DNA of 64,000 nt from Phascolarctos cinereus. Its lineage: Eukaryota > Chordata > Mammalia > Diprotodontia > Phascolarctidae. The notes under the pieces were generated by a model, which was given only the letters and a program-made list of their open reading frames with translations, ran no database searches and had not been told where the DNA came from. Position 1 is the first letter of the stretch. Every line of letters starts with the position of its first letter. The position numbers and the translations under genes are program-made. Location: assembly GCF_002099425.1 (NCBI RefSeq), contig NW_018343953.1, forward strand, positions 9,930,001 to 9,994,000, read 5' to 3'. Below, in pieces: positions 54,481 through 64,000 of the stretch.

Positions 54481-55552
54481 TCAGGCATCAGTGAGGAGGC
54501 ATTTTTTTTTTCATGGTAGATTGGAAGTTCCATCTTTCCCCCAATGTTACGCTCTATAGACTATCACTTCAACTCTGCATAAAGCCTACTTTGGCTATAG
54601 GTAATTCAATGATCTTTTAATTTTCTGTAAGTGCATAGGCCTGAATACCATCCTTGGGCACAGGGGAAAAGGAAGTCAGTTTTCTTAGGATTGGTTTTCA
54701 TACTGTATTTAAGTGCAACTGGTATTTTTGTTCATATATTTAAAATATAGGCAGGGGAATCTTTTAATTGTATCATTAGAGACCCCAGCTCTTTTAGACA
54801 TTTACAATTTTCATACAAATATTTGGGGTTAGATTAACACTAAAGAGCTAGTGGGCAAGAATAAAATGATCTCTTGGGAAACTTGCATATAATATTCAAA
54901 AGACACATTCAAGAAAAGGAGGAATTCTAAAGCCCTGGAAAGTGAGCCTAGTGGTTTGCTCTCATAGCAATTTGCTTATCCAATACAGGATAAATGAAAG
55001 GATGGAGACTTTCATCCCAGGAAACAGCATGGATATATAAGAGAAACATACTAAAGGAAGATATTTTCTTGTCAATACGCAGGAACTCAAGCTTGCAACT
55101 CACATTTACTGTTAATGAGCAAAAGATAAATCTTCAAAAGCCACAGAGAAACAAACTTGAAAGGGAGAATAAACAAACAAACAAACAAAATACCACCTAC
55201 TCTGATGACCAAATGTAAGATAATGGCAGGAAGTTCATTGCAAATTATTAAATGAATTTTTTCTTTGAAATCATTCAAGGTTAGTATAATCAGGTTTAAA
55301 AGTTTAAAATGTTTCTATGAAGCTATAAACATTGCAATCAAGCAAAATCTTTTAATGTTATGAAACTGATGGAAATATAGCTCAAATTTCTGCTAGTTCC
55401 TTTCAATGAAATCCTTTTTCCTGCTACAGCATAGAGGATTATGCACAGAAAATACACTTTTCTTTTGCCTGAACACTCACAATAGAAGAAAAGAATTATA
55501 TTTAAACCTATAACCTACATTGTAATAGTCCTGCACAATCAATAGTAACTAG
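54481..55552. other. Unassigned stretch
   Basis: About 1.07 kb without a recognised repeat apart from a short (AAAC)n at 55170-55190. No supported exon. Confidence 0.3.
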
Positions 55553-55812
55553 ACGAAAGCTAGATGGCACAGTGAATAGAATGCTGGGCCTGGAGTCAAG
55601 AAGATTTGAATTCAAATCTAGCCTCAGACTCTTACTAGCTATTGGAATAATTCTCTTCACCTCTGTTGACCTCAATTTCCTCATCTCTAAAATGGAGGTG
55701 ATAATGGCACCTACTTCCTAGGGTTGTTGTGAGAATCAAATAAAATAATAATTATAACACGCTAAGCACAATTCCTGGGACATAGTAGGCACCATATAAA
55801 TGTTTATTATTA
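55553..55812 (+). mobile_element. MIR/MON1-type SINE, near full length
   Basis: 'agctagatggcacagtgaat', 'gctgggcctggagtcaagaa', 'gacctcaatttcctcatctc', 'gcacctacttcctagggttg', 'ggcaccatataaatgtttat'. Confidence 0.88.
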
Positions 55813-55837
55813 GGATGATGACGAAGTAGATGCAGAA

Positions 55838-56032
55838 GAATTATGTAGTAGAAAGAACAATTGATGGGAGTCAGAGGACCTGTGTTCAAATCATGACTTT
55901 CCTTTTTAATATATTTGTGAACTTGGACAAATAATTGTATTTTCTTGGCTCTCGATTTTCCTCAATATATAAAATGGGGAAGTTGAACAATATGACCTCT
56001 AAGATCCCTTCAACTCAAAATTTTAGGATTCT
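55838..56032 (+). mobile_element. MIR3/THER1-like SINE
   Basis: 'gggagtcagaggacctgtgt', 'ctctcgattttcctcaatat', 'gacctctaagatcccttcaa', 'ttttaggattctg'. Confidence 0.78.
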
Positions 56033-56261
56033 GTCAAGTCCCAACGATTTATATTAATAAAAGGATGTGTTAGTGTAAACAGTCCAAATCCTTAAATAAT
56101 CAACCTTGCTTAGTTAAAGACATAGATAGAGACTAATATCATGGTCCTAGAATATAAAGAATGTAAGAGTAGTTAGTCATAGGTTCTCCATACCCTATTC
56201 TCCTGGGTAGAAATGGAGCTGGACAGCAATGATTTAAAGTTAATAACAGTTCTCTAGGCAG
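56033..56261. other. Unassigned short stretch
   Basis: Nothing recognised. Confidence 0.3.
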
Positions 56262-56387
56262 GTATAGACTGTGAGCCCACTTGAGTATGGGTTGTTTCAT
56301 TCTTTGTACTTGTATTCCCAGCATCTGGAACAGTACCTTGCACATTATTAGCACTTAATAAATACTTCATGATTAATTGATTAGATT
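56262..56387 (+). mobile_element. L2-clade 3' tail
   Basis: 'actgtgagcccacttgagta', 'tgtacttgtattcccagcat', 'agcacttaataaatacttca', ending 'gattaattga'. Confidence 0.75.
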
Positions 56388-56689
56388 TGGAAGGAATATA
56401 ACATTGTACACAGGGCCATGAGACCATAGGCTGGCTTTCCTGTTTTCTTTTTCCAAATGACTCCTGAAATTTTCTTTTTGAGGGTAGCTGTTGGTAAAAA
56501 GGGGAGAACTGGGAGGCTGGAAGAACTGAGTTTTGGCCAGTTGTATCTTAGGGAATTATGGCTGTATTAATATAAACAGAATTCACTGAATATTTAATAT
56601 ATACATTTAGTATAACCTCCACATGAAAAATCCATTTTACAACTTGAAAAGAGTAGTCATCCAATTTTTCACTGAAGACCTCCAGTAAG
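56388..56689. other. Unassigned stretch
   Basis: Nothing recognised. Confidence 0.3.
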
Positions 56690-56880
56690 AGGTCTTCTAC
56701 CTAATTAACCTATTCCAATTACAATTAGAATGAGAAGGCCTTTGAGAGCCTTATCTTTACAAATAAGGGAAGTAAAATCTGAAGGGGTAAAATGACCAGC
56801 TCCAGGCCACACAACTGGATACTGGCATAGTGGTGACTAGAATCCAATCTCAGAAGCCGCGTACATTCTTATGTTCTTAA
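56690..56880 (-). mobile_element. MIR SINE fragment
   Basis: 'taagggaagtaaaatctgaa', 'caggccacacaactggatac', 'ctagaatccaatctcagaag'. Antisense MIR, heavily diverged. Confidence 0.6.
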
Positions 56881-56999
56881 CTATCACCTCTATTATTATA
56901 ACCCCCAAATATCTAGATCAGACCCTGATATCTCATCTCTTTTTCAGGTCTGCATCTCAACTTGGTTGTCTTTGCCTTACCCAAACCCAGAATCAAGAT

Positions 57000-57188
57000 G
57001 AAATGGAAGGAACGATGGACTGGGAATCACAAAGTCTGAGCTCTAGTTCTAGCTTGTCCACTAATAAGAGGACCTTGGGATAATAACAAGCTTTTTGGAC
57101 CTCAGTTCCCTCATCTATAAAATGGGAAGTGGAAACTGAGCTAGATGAATTCTAATGTCTCTTCTAACTATAATATTCTGTGATTCCA
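57000..57188 (+). mobile_element. MIR3/THER1-like SINE
   Basis: 'gactgggaatcacaaagtct', 'gacctcagttccctcatcta', 'taaaatgggaagtggaaact', 'taatgtctcttctaactata', 'attctgtgattcc'. Confidence 0.82.
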
Positions 57189-57209
57189 TGTCCAAAGCCA
57201 AATTCATCA

Positions 57210-57452
57210 TCTTCATAATATCTCATATTGATATTTTGCTTTAAAATTCATAAAACATTTTACATACAAGATCTTGTTTCATACTCACAACAACCCTGTG
57301 AGGTGGTGCTGTTAGTCTGTGTCATAGATGAAGAAACTGTGAGGATAAGTGGCATTTCCAGGGTCACACAACTAGGGTATGTCATAGGTATGATTTGAAC
57401 TTACATCTTCCAGACTCAACATGTAATGCTGTGTCAACTATATCACACCACA
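57210..57452 (-). mobile_element. MIR SINE
   Basis: 'ttcataaaacattttacata', 'actcacaacaaccctgtgag', 'ccagggtcacacaactaggg', 'gatttgaacttacatcttcc'. Antisense MIR. Confidence 0.8.
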
Positions 57453-57624
57453 TTTCCTATTCTCCAACAACTTCTTTCTCCCAGAACCCCAATATGATTT
57501 CCCCTTCAAAACTTCCCTGTTTTCTATCAGTGGTACCAACTTTTTTTTTATATCAGGTAAAAAAACCTTGAAGTTATTTTTCACTCTTATCTCTCCATCA
57601 TCTATATCTAATCTGTTGATAAAA
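57453..57624. other. Unassigned short stretch
   Basis: May be an L2-related piece ('tcactcttatctctccatca'), not confirmed. Confidence 0.3.
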
Positions 57625-58020
57625 AACAAAAATGATATAATCCTTTCTCTCGGGCAGATTACAATATAAATGTACACTTTTAAGCACTTGTCAAATAAAT
57701 ACATGCAAATAAATTCAAGTTTGTTTTTAGATGATGTAGTGGCAGCTGTGGGGAATCCCAACAGGTCTCACATAGGAGGTGTTGTTTGAGCTGAACTTTG
57801 AAGGGAACCAAATATCCTAAGAGGTGGAGTGGAGAAGAGACTGTATTCCTAGCATGGAGGACATCCTATGTAAAGACAGACAAGAGATAGAGCACTGTGT
57901 GTAAGAAATATCGAGGTAGCTACAATGTAGTGCATGAAAGGAAGTAAAGTAGAACAAGGCTGGAAAAGTAGGATGAAGCTGAGTTGCAAAGGGTTTTAAA
58001 TAGGAATTCTTTCTTTGAAA
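57625..58020 (-). mobile_element. L2-clade LINE 3' region
   Basis: 'cataggaggtgttgtttgag', 'ctgaactttgaagggaacca', 'gacaagagatagagcactgt', 'aaggctggaaaagtaggatg', 'ttgcaaagggttttaaatag' follow the antisense L2 order. Confidence 0.75.
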
Positions 58021-58064
58021 TGTCTCACATATATAACCTTTCATATCCCTTTCAAGTGCCTTGT

Positions 58065-58250
58065 ATTGCAGTCTATTCTCTCCTCACTTCATGTGTGTAT
58101 TACAGGAATAGCCTTCTAGCTGGTCTCCCTGCCTTCAATATCTACTTATAGTGGTATAATGCTAACAAACTAATCTTCCTAATATACCATTTTTATCATG
58201 CCACTTTACATCTATTTAATATTTTACTCATTTTTAAATGTCTTTTACTA
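58065..58250 (+). mobile_element. L2-clade LINE fragment, post-RT
   Basis: 'tgcagtctattctctcctca', 'tattacaggaatagccttct', 'agctggtctccctgccttca' match the L2 block ..DYCNSLLTGLPAS.. in DNA. Confidence 0.75.
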
Positions 58251-58259
58251 TTAGTAAAT

Positions 58260-58815
58260 TTTGATTGCCTGTGGTATTTACCTAATTTTAAAATGTTTCC
58301 GTAGAAATGTTTTTATTCTGAACCAAAGAACACAAAATAAAGTGAGCATTTCCTATACAAAGTAAAACAGAAAAACAAATCGTGAATCTCTATTATGTAA
58401 AGCTTTTTTATTTTAAAATTATGATATATTCAACATGTAATTTTCAAAGCCATCTGGCTTATCTGTGTTTCCCTTCTGACTTTACTTCTATTGTCTTCTG
58501 TTGGTAAAAAACTAAAGTTTTTATAACAAATTAAAACAAATGTTATTCTTTCCTATTTCTTTTCTTGGAGGAGTAATCCTTTCAATAGCTTTCTTCTCTC
58601 CCCTATCCCTGCCCTCCCAATTGGAAAAGAAAAAAGAAAAAACAAATCTTGCCAGAAATATGCATATACAAGCAAAGCAGATTTCCACTTTGGTAATGTT
58701 TGAAAAAGTATATCACATTCTGCATCTTGAGTCTATCGATCACCTCTTTGGCAGGAGATGAGTAGCATGCTTTATCATCAGTCCTCTTTAATCATTAGCC
58801 ATTTTTTTTGAAACA
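58260..58815 (-). mobile_element. L1-related 3' UTR, antisense
   Basis: 'ggagtaatcctttcaatagc', 'atgcatatacaagcaaagca', 'cacattctgcatcttgagtc', 'gcaggagatgagtagcatgc', 'tttatcatcagtcctcttta' are the 3' UTR series also seen in antisense at 22880-23150. Confidence 0.65.
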
Positions 58816-59284
58816 ATGAATATACATTCCGGTGCCTAAAAGTAATTCTTGTTATAAATCAAAAATATCTGGTTGAAAATTTACTATTTACATGTTTACT
58901 AGACACCACAAATGTTTACTCTTGGAAATAATAACTCACTATTAATAAAAGCATCAACTTGGGAAAAAAATCCCCTTTAATTTTTTATTTTTACCAAGCT
59001 CTACCATGCAGCCTAATCATTAACTATTTCTGAACTATTACTAGACCAGAGTGATGGGACATAGTGACATTTAATCTTTAAACCTACTACTTGGAAAATT
59101 TAAAATCCACAGATATCATTGTTATCAAAACCTTTCTATTTGAAATGACTAAATCAAAGAGTCGGATCAATATTTTCTAAAAAGCACACACTGAATCTTT
59201 ATTTGGATATAATGATAATGGGAGCACTTCTCCCATTAATCACGAACTTTTAGAACAAGTTAAAAATACGACCAAGAAGGTGGG
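58816..59284. other. Unassigned stretch
   Basis: AT-rich; nothing recognised. Confidence 0.3.
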
Positions 59285-59462
59285 AGAGAGCCATGGAAAG
59301 AACAAATGATAAGGAGTCAGGAGTCCTGGCCTGTAGGTTTTGTTTCCCAGGTACCTAGTTACCTGGCCTCTACATTTCAGTTTTCTCATCTGTAAAATGA
59401 ATAAGTCCAATTAGATAATCTGGAATGTCCTTTCCAGGTCTTTAATGATTCTGCGAGTCTAT
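59285..59462 (+). mobile_element. MIR3/THER1-like SINE
   Basis: 'ggagtcaggagtcctggcct', 'cagttttctcatctgtaaaa', 'ccaattagataatctggaat', 'gtcctttccaggtctttaat', 'gattctgcgagtct'. Confidence 0.82.
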
Positions 59463-59699
59463 TAAGTGTCTTCATTACATTTTCCTTCTCCCAATCTGAC
59501 CCTCTACCTTACTTCTACACAGTTGTGGAGTCACTGTATTCCTGGCTGCTAATCACAGACAGAGGACCTAGGGTTTAAAGATCAGTTCAAAAATATTGAT
59601 TGCATATACCTCCTCGTAAAGGATCAGTTATCCATTCATTAGTTACACCGCAATGGAGGTTAAATAGGAATTAGATAAGTGAATGGGAAAAGAGAGACA
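59463..59699. other. Unassigned short stretch
   Basis: Nothing recognised. Confidence 0.3.
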
Positions 59700-59905
59700 C
59701 TGTTGGTAGGTGGAAGAGGCACAGAATTAAGAAGCATTTAGCATTTTTGGAAGACAATGAGTAAGGAGCCAGTAGATCTGCCTGGCTGGACCAGAACGTC
59801 CCCACTGGGTAGAAATAGGGTCAGATTTTGAAGGGTTTTCAAAATCAGACTAAGGAGAGTGGCAATGAGGAATCATTGGTGATTTTTGAATAGGTGACAT
59901 AGCAG
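59700..59905 (-). mobile_element. L2-clade LINE fragment
   Basis: 'gggtcagattttgaagggtt', 'gtggcaatgaggaatcattg', 'gaataggtgacatagcagag' match the antisense L2 coding order ('...gggagccattgga...gggtgacatgatc'). Confidence 0.6.
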
Positions 59906-60599
59906 AGATTTACAAAGATTATATCATGATTATATGTACTTCACAGGTAAGAGATTGATTAAAAAAAAAACTGTGAATGTGATAACTGTACCTTAGACTT
60001 ACTTCTTTAAAAAAAAAAGTCCCATTCTTCCTCAAAGCACTAAGGTTAGGAAGGAAAGGATTGTGTCTATTTTTCATAATTACAGTTGAAAGTAGCTTGT
60101 ACATGTCCCAGGTATCACATAACCAGAGATAAAAGGAAGCACAGAACATAAGTCTCTCCATCCCACTTAGTACCTTTCCCGAGAGGGTAGAGTTTGGCCC
60201 TACGTTTTCTAAGCGATGACCAAGAAGGTCAACATGGGCAGCAATTCAACAACCATAGCAATATCCAGGAAGCTACCAGAGCCACAAAGTACTTTGAAAC
60301 ACACACACACTTCTGGGGTTCAGTGTTACTCCCAATTTGAAATGTCTGAAACCCTTCCCCACCACCACCACCCTACATGAGGAATGGAAACAAGTGTGAC
60401 ACACAGCAAAGATGGACAACTGACATAGGAGCCCAGAGAGACACACCAGCTTAATCATAACATCTGGCGCAGGCTTTTCTTCTATTACGCAACTTGAGAG
60501 ATACTTAATCATTTTACAGTCTGCCAGGAATAACTTTTTGTAGAGGGGGCTACAACAACAGAAGAATCCCAGGAGGGGCAGGAAAGCAAGTGTTTGGGA
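59906..60599. other. Unassigned stretch
   Basis: Mostly unique DNA, with a short CA run at 60299-60310. No exon or RNA supported. Confidence 0.3.
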
Positions 60600-61140
60600 G
60601 GGGGAGAAGGTTGAGTTTTTTTTCCTGATGGTATTTTTTTTTTCAAAACAGAGAATAAAAATAAAACCATCTTAGCTCAGACAGCCTTCTGGCGTGATGG
60701 GTTCCCCTGAGTTGAATGCTTCGGTAATGCACTTTGGCACCAGATCCTTCATCTGTGCTGAGGTTCCCTCCCTCTCTTTTGCTACAGTTCAATGTTTTGC
60801 TTGAATCTGAGTCATGAGCTCCTTAAGCTGGCAGGAAGCAGACGGGCTGGCAGCACCCTCTCCCACCAGAGCAGAGGGAGTGCCTTGGCTGACTCCTAGG
60901 CAACCTCTTCCATCCCCAGGCTCAGTAACGGAACCAATGAGCATCAGAACTGAAGAAGGCTGGATTCTCCAGGCAGAAGCTCAGCCTCTAGGTGGGTACA
61001 ACCCTAGAAAAACCCCCTTGCTCAGATTGTGATGAAAAGGAAATATTACAGAATTCAGGATTATTTTCATCACTCAGCATGATGTTAGGACTCCCTACAT
61101 TTTTAACCTGCTTCACACCACCACCACCACCCCCATGCAA
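60600..61140. other. GC-richer unique stretch
   Basis: More GC-balanced than its surroundings, with no recognised repeat. The open frame 60814-61032 lacks a known domain and any splice or poly(A) context that would make it a gene. Includes 'tcatgagctccttaagctgg' and a CAC-rich end at 61112-61135. Confidence 0.3.
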
Positions 61141-61204
61141 AAAAAAAAAGAGACACTACCCTCCATCTCTTCCAGTTCTCTTCTCAATAAAGGTGATGAA
61201 CATA

Positions 61205-61408
61205 GGAAGGCTGTGGAAAGAATACTAAGGAGGTGGAGTTCAAAACTGGGTTTTGACCACTCATTAGCTATTTGATAACAGCTAAACCACTTGCTGTAAA
61301 TGAGCTTCAGTTTCCTTAACCACAAAAAAAAGGTAATAAAACTTTGGAGGATTGTTCTAGGAATAGTGTTTTGTAAATCTTAAAATGGAATATAAATGAG
61401 TTATTACT
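61205..61408 (+). mobile_element. MIR SINE
   Basis: 'gctgtggaaagaatactaag', 'accactcattagctatttga', 'gagcttcagtttccttaacc', 'gtgttttgtaaatcttaaaa'. Sense MIR, old. Confidence 0.68.
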
Positions 61409-61464
61409 TTTTGACATGTATTCTCTAATGAGTTTAGCAATGTCTATCTTTCTTAACCATACCT

Positions 61465-61655
61465 GCTCTAGTCTAAGAATCCAAGTTGTAGAGCTGGAAA
61501 AAATCTTGATCCTATTATCCCATACCCTTGTTTTACATATAAAGGAACTGCTGCTCAGAGAGGGGAGACAACTTGTTCAAGATCACACAGGTCATAAGTG
61601 CCAGAAACACAATTCAAATTCAGGTCATCGGACTCTACATCTGGGGCTTTTTCAC
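61465..61655 (-). mobile_element. MIR3/THER1-like SINE
   Basis: 'ccaagttgtagagctggaaa', 'gttttacatataaaggaact', 'agatcacacaggtcataagt', 'attcaaattcaggtcatcgg'. Confidence 0.8.
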
Positions 61656-62009
61656 AACCATGGGCTGCATCTTGAGTATGTATAGCTCTAAAAATTGGCT
61701 TTGCACAGAAGCAGAGGAGGCAGCTATCTATGTTGTGTGTTTGTGAGGTACTGGAAAAGGCTTCTGGCTTGAAAATTTTCTCTCCTTTGGCCCTACATGG
61801 GCACTAGAATTCTCACATTAAGAATTCCTCTATGGAAATGCAAAAATTATCCAAGACAGGTAATGCCCTGACCTATTACAAGCCATTTATGCCTTAAGTT
61901 GCCCAGAGGGTACTAAGCAACAAAAGTAGAGGAAATTTCCTCCTCTCCTGGGAGTTCCTTATGCCAGGGAAATCACAGATCCAGTGATCCAGCAACGAAC
62001 AAATAATTG
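61656..62009. other. Unassigned, apparently unique stretch
   Basis: Balanced composition with no recognised repeat, for example 'ggtaatgccctgacctatta' and 'caagccatttatgccttaag'. A noncoding conserved element is possible; untested. Confidence 0.28.
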
Positions 62010-62112
62010 TTAATCCCTTAGTGTGAGCCAGGTACTGCGTTAAATTATGGGGATACAAAGAAAGGCAAAAACATGGTCCCTGCCCTCGAAGAGCTCACTA
62101 TTAGACAACATC
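62010..62112 (-). mobile_element. L2-clade 3' end
   Basis: 'gagccaggtactgcgttaaa', 'tggggatacaaagaaaggca', 'ccctgccctcgaagagctca' are the antisense L2 terminus. Confidence 0.82.
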
Positions 62113-62360
62113 CAAAAAAGTAGTACATAGACATATATACAGTATATACTGTATATGTGTGTGTATACATATATATATATATATATATATATATGTATAC
62201 ACACACATATATACCTAGCATGTACAATATGCATGAGGGGTATATATGAATATAGTACACATATACTATATATAATGTATATGTAATATTTTTGTGTATT
62301 GTCAGCCCTAATAGAATGTGTATGTATACATTTATATGTGTATACATTATGAGTATATGG
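62113..62360. repeat. TA/TG-rich microsatellite
   Basis: Imperfect 'acatatatacagtatatact' and 'tatatatatatatatatatg' tracts. It extends the L2 fragment and gives spurious open frames on the minus strand. Confidence 0.88.
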
Positions 62361-62989
62361 TATACATGGAAGCTAATTTCAGAAGTACAAGTCCCTAGCT
62401 TTATCACTATCCAATTGACTTTCATATTTGCCCTGGAACAGAGCTAAACTGTAAGAAAAAGGGCGCTGTTCACAAGCATTTATGAGGAAAAGAAAAGTTC
62501 TATGTCTGGCATACAGGCCTGTTGGGTAAGGCCTGGGGCAGGGGTGGGGGGGGAGTAGGAAGGAGGGAGTCCTTAATAAAAGTGTTAGCTCTAAGGTGAG
62601 AGAAGCAATGTGTGTATTTGGGGGAATTGGGGTTGCTATAGCAGTGCTGAAAATCGTTTTCATCTACTTCACAATTTCCTCCAGGGACCCTTCCCTGAAT
62701 ACTCTGACATGTGGACTTGGCAGATTTCTTTGCATACAGACCTGAACGCTGGGTTCTGTCTCTCCCCATCAAGTCCTTACATTCCTCAGGACTCTCTCCC
62801 ACCTCCTGCAACTTGCTTCCCACCTCCTACCTCCTCTTTTCCTCAATCTCCCTCCTTTCCTCCGGTCCCAGCACTCTAAAAATCCTCAAACCCCACATCT
62901 GACAGGTGGCAAGTCTCCCAGTCTCAGGACGCATTGCATGTTTTACCTCCTCTGCCTTTTTCCTCCTGTCTACACCACTGTAGCCTACA
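62361..62989. other. Unassigned, pyrimidine-rich in part
   Basis: A G-rich run lies at 62539-62552. 62780-62860 is C and T rich, which opens several frames without domain content. No repeat recognised. Confidence 0.3.
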
Positions 62990-63520
62990 TTCTGATTGTC
63001 TCAGACAAGGACCCAGCTGTCAGTCAAGCAGCTGACCTACAGAACGTATTAAAAGGCCACAGCTGTTTTAAAAGGCCCACCAAACTTAAAATGGTTCCAT
63101 GAGGAGAGTGAGAAAGGGTGAATCCGGAATGCATTTACAAAGCCTGTATGCCCTATCCCACCATCCTAGAGACACTTTTGCAACCAGCTCAATTTCCTAT
63201 ATTAATAGTATATGCTATGAATTGAGCCCTTTCTTTGCATAGACACTAGCTCTTTGTTTATTGTAGATATTAGCAGTTGTACAGCTGCTACCCAGCTCAA
63301 TATTTGCTGCACATTAGTTATGATAGATAACACAAAAGTTATTAATACAAACAAGGTGTTTCTGGTGCTGCACCTGTGCAATGTAAGGATTCTTGGAAAA
63401 TAGACTCTCAAAGTCCAAATGACACACTCAGCCAATTTTCCAAAGTGGGGGTTAGGGAAAAGTTAGTCTGCAAACTTTGCTTACTCATTACCTTACCCCA
63501 ACTGTAGCTGTCCCTATACA
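62990..63520. promoter_or_regulatory. Candidate conserved noncoding element
   Basis: About 530 bases of unique, balanced DNA with many regulatory-type words: 'gctgtcagtcaagcagctga' (63019 on), 'ctctttgtttattgtagata' (63250), 'agttgtacagctgctaccca' (63275), 'agttatgatagataacacaa', 'gctgcacctgtgcaatgtaa'. No repeat and no sustained frame. Enhancer-like by composition only. Confidence 0.3.
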
Positions 63521-63714
63521 ATTGGGAACAGCTGTGCATCTACGTGGCTGCTAGCCTTTATGTGTCCATTTTGCATATTCTAATGCTAAGGTCAGAAGGT
63601 ACACATGAAGGAATCTGGAAGAACTCTACCCAACTGCAACCTGGAGGCCTCTCTACTTTGCAGCAGGGAACCTGCATAGATATATTAACAGTCTTTATTT
63701 GGGTCATAGAGGAA
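63521..63714. other. Unassigned short stretch
   Basis: Unique-looking DNA; nothing recognised. Confidence 0.3.
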
Positions 63715-63935
63715 TAGAAATTGTAATAACTCACATTATTATTTAAAGTTTACAAAGTGTTTTCCCCATAGCAATCTTGTAAAAGAGATAGTGTAAGTAT
63801 TATTATCTTCATTTTACAGATGGAGAAACTGAGATTCTAAGCAATTGTGACATGCCTAGAATTACAAAGCAAAGGAGAACCTAAATTCCTAACTACAAAA
63901 GCAGAATTTTTATACTATACCCCACTGTATCCCTA
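63715..63935 (-). mobile_element. MIR SINE
   Basis: 'ttatttaaagtttacaaagt', 'agtattattatcttcatttt', 'acagatggagaaactgagat', 'tttatactatacccc'. Antisense MIR. Confidence 0.8.
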
Positions 63936-63980
63936 AAAAATGGGGCTAAAAATTTTAAATTGCCAATATTTATATAAGGG

Positions 63981-64000
63981 TACAAAGCACACACACACAC
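63981..64000 (+). repeat. (CA)n microsatellite cut by the window end
   Basis: CA repeats begin near 63986 and continue past the window edge. Confidence 0.85.

Noticed and set aside
60814-61228. GC-richer open frames as an exon
   Set aside because: No recognisable domain, codon pattern or convincing splice sites. The second frame runs through a CAC and poly(A) tract.
62040-62425. 126-codon minus-strand frame rich in Tyr, Ile and His
   Set aside because: Lies over a TA/TG microsatellite and an L2 tail; no domain.
62500-62902. Overlapping Pro/Ser-rich frames on both strands
   Set aside because: Caused by pyrimidine-rich composition; no homology recognised.
1-64000. LTR retrotransposons, endogenous retroviruses or Polintons
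   Set aside because: I saw no paired LTRs, primer-binding site or recognisable capsid, polymerase or envelope region. Some unassigned stretches could hide solo LTRs that I cannot recognise by eye.
1-64000. CRISPR arrays, operons, bacterial-type promoters or terminators
   Set aside because: The DNA is clearly mammalian. The tandem repeats present are microsatellites and local duplications without regular spacers.

Overview
This window reads as intergenic DNA of a marsupial mammal. The sequence shows CpG-poor, AT-rich DNA packed with interspersed repeats. The diagnostic ones are tRNA-headed SINEs with the head tggcacagtggatagagtgc, RTE/BovB-tailed SINEs of the MAR1 type beside an RTE LINE, HAL1-like half-L1 elements, a marsupial-type palindromic hAT MITE, and very many old MIR, MIR3/THER1, L2 and L3/CR1 copies. 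I cannot choose between an American and an Australian marsupial. I found no protein-coding exon, tRNA, rRNA or known ncRNA that I can support. Every longer open frame that I could identify is a decayed LINE frame or a simple repeat.

Layout. 1-10.2 kb: a minus-strand HAL1-like element, a minus-strand L1 ORF2 piece, L2 and L3/CR1 pieces, MIRs (one split by an L2 tail), and a plus-strand HAL1-like element. 10.3-16.9 kb: GT repeats, a 1.9 kb L2 on the plus strand, SINEs, and a 57-bp palindrome. 17.0-20.6 kb: a fairly intact L1 3' piece inserted in a MAR1-type SINE with a 15-bp target duplication, a young SINE inserted in a MIR, a perfect 34-bp tandem duplication, and a hAT MITE with its target duplication. 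21.3-25.0 kb: several older L1 pieces nested in each other, with SINEs. 26.9-30.7 kb: L2, L3/CR1 and a 1.6 kb minus-strand RTE LINE.

30.8-37.3 kb is the least repetitive part. It holds unique, unevenly composed DNA that looks like candidate conserved noncoding elements, including a locally CpG-containing stretch around 35.56-35.66 kb bounded by a perfect 12-bp inverted repeat. 37.3-45.2 kb: L2, L3/CR1, a large GTA repeat, and an L1 whose 5' part is inverted relative to its 3' part (twin-priming shape). 45.6-53.1 kb: L2 copies that still show endonuclease and reverse-transcriptase homology, an old L1, and an L2 carrying three perfect ATGCAAAT octamers. 53.5-54.5 kb: a compound AGAT/GA microsatellite and a diverged array with a period of about 170 bp. 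55.5-64 kb: old SINEs and LINE fragments, with unique stretches at 60.6-61.1 kb and 62.4-63.7 kb.

The window is best read as a stratified record of transposition. MIR, MIR3, L2 and L3/CR1 are the oldest layer. HAL1, RTE and MAR1-type SINEs and older L1 are intermediate. The tRNA-type SINEs and the L1 at 17.0-18.6 kb are youngest. I saw no undescribed multi-gene system. The items most worth checking are the candidate noncoding elements and the structural oddities listed in the findings. Family names rest on remembered consensus features, not on a database search, and most boundaries are approximate to about 10-30 bp unless a target duplication fixes them.
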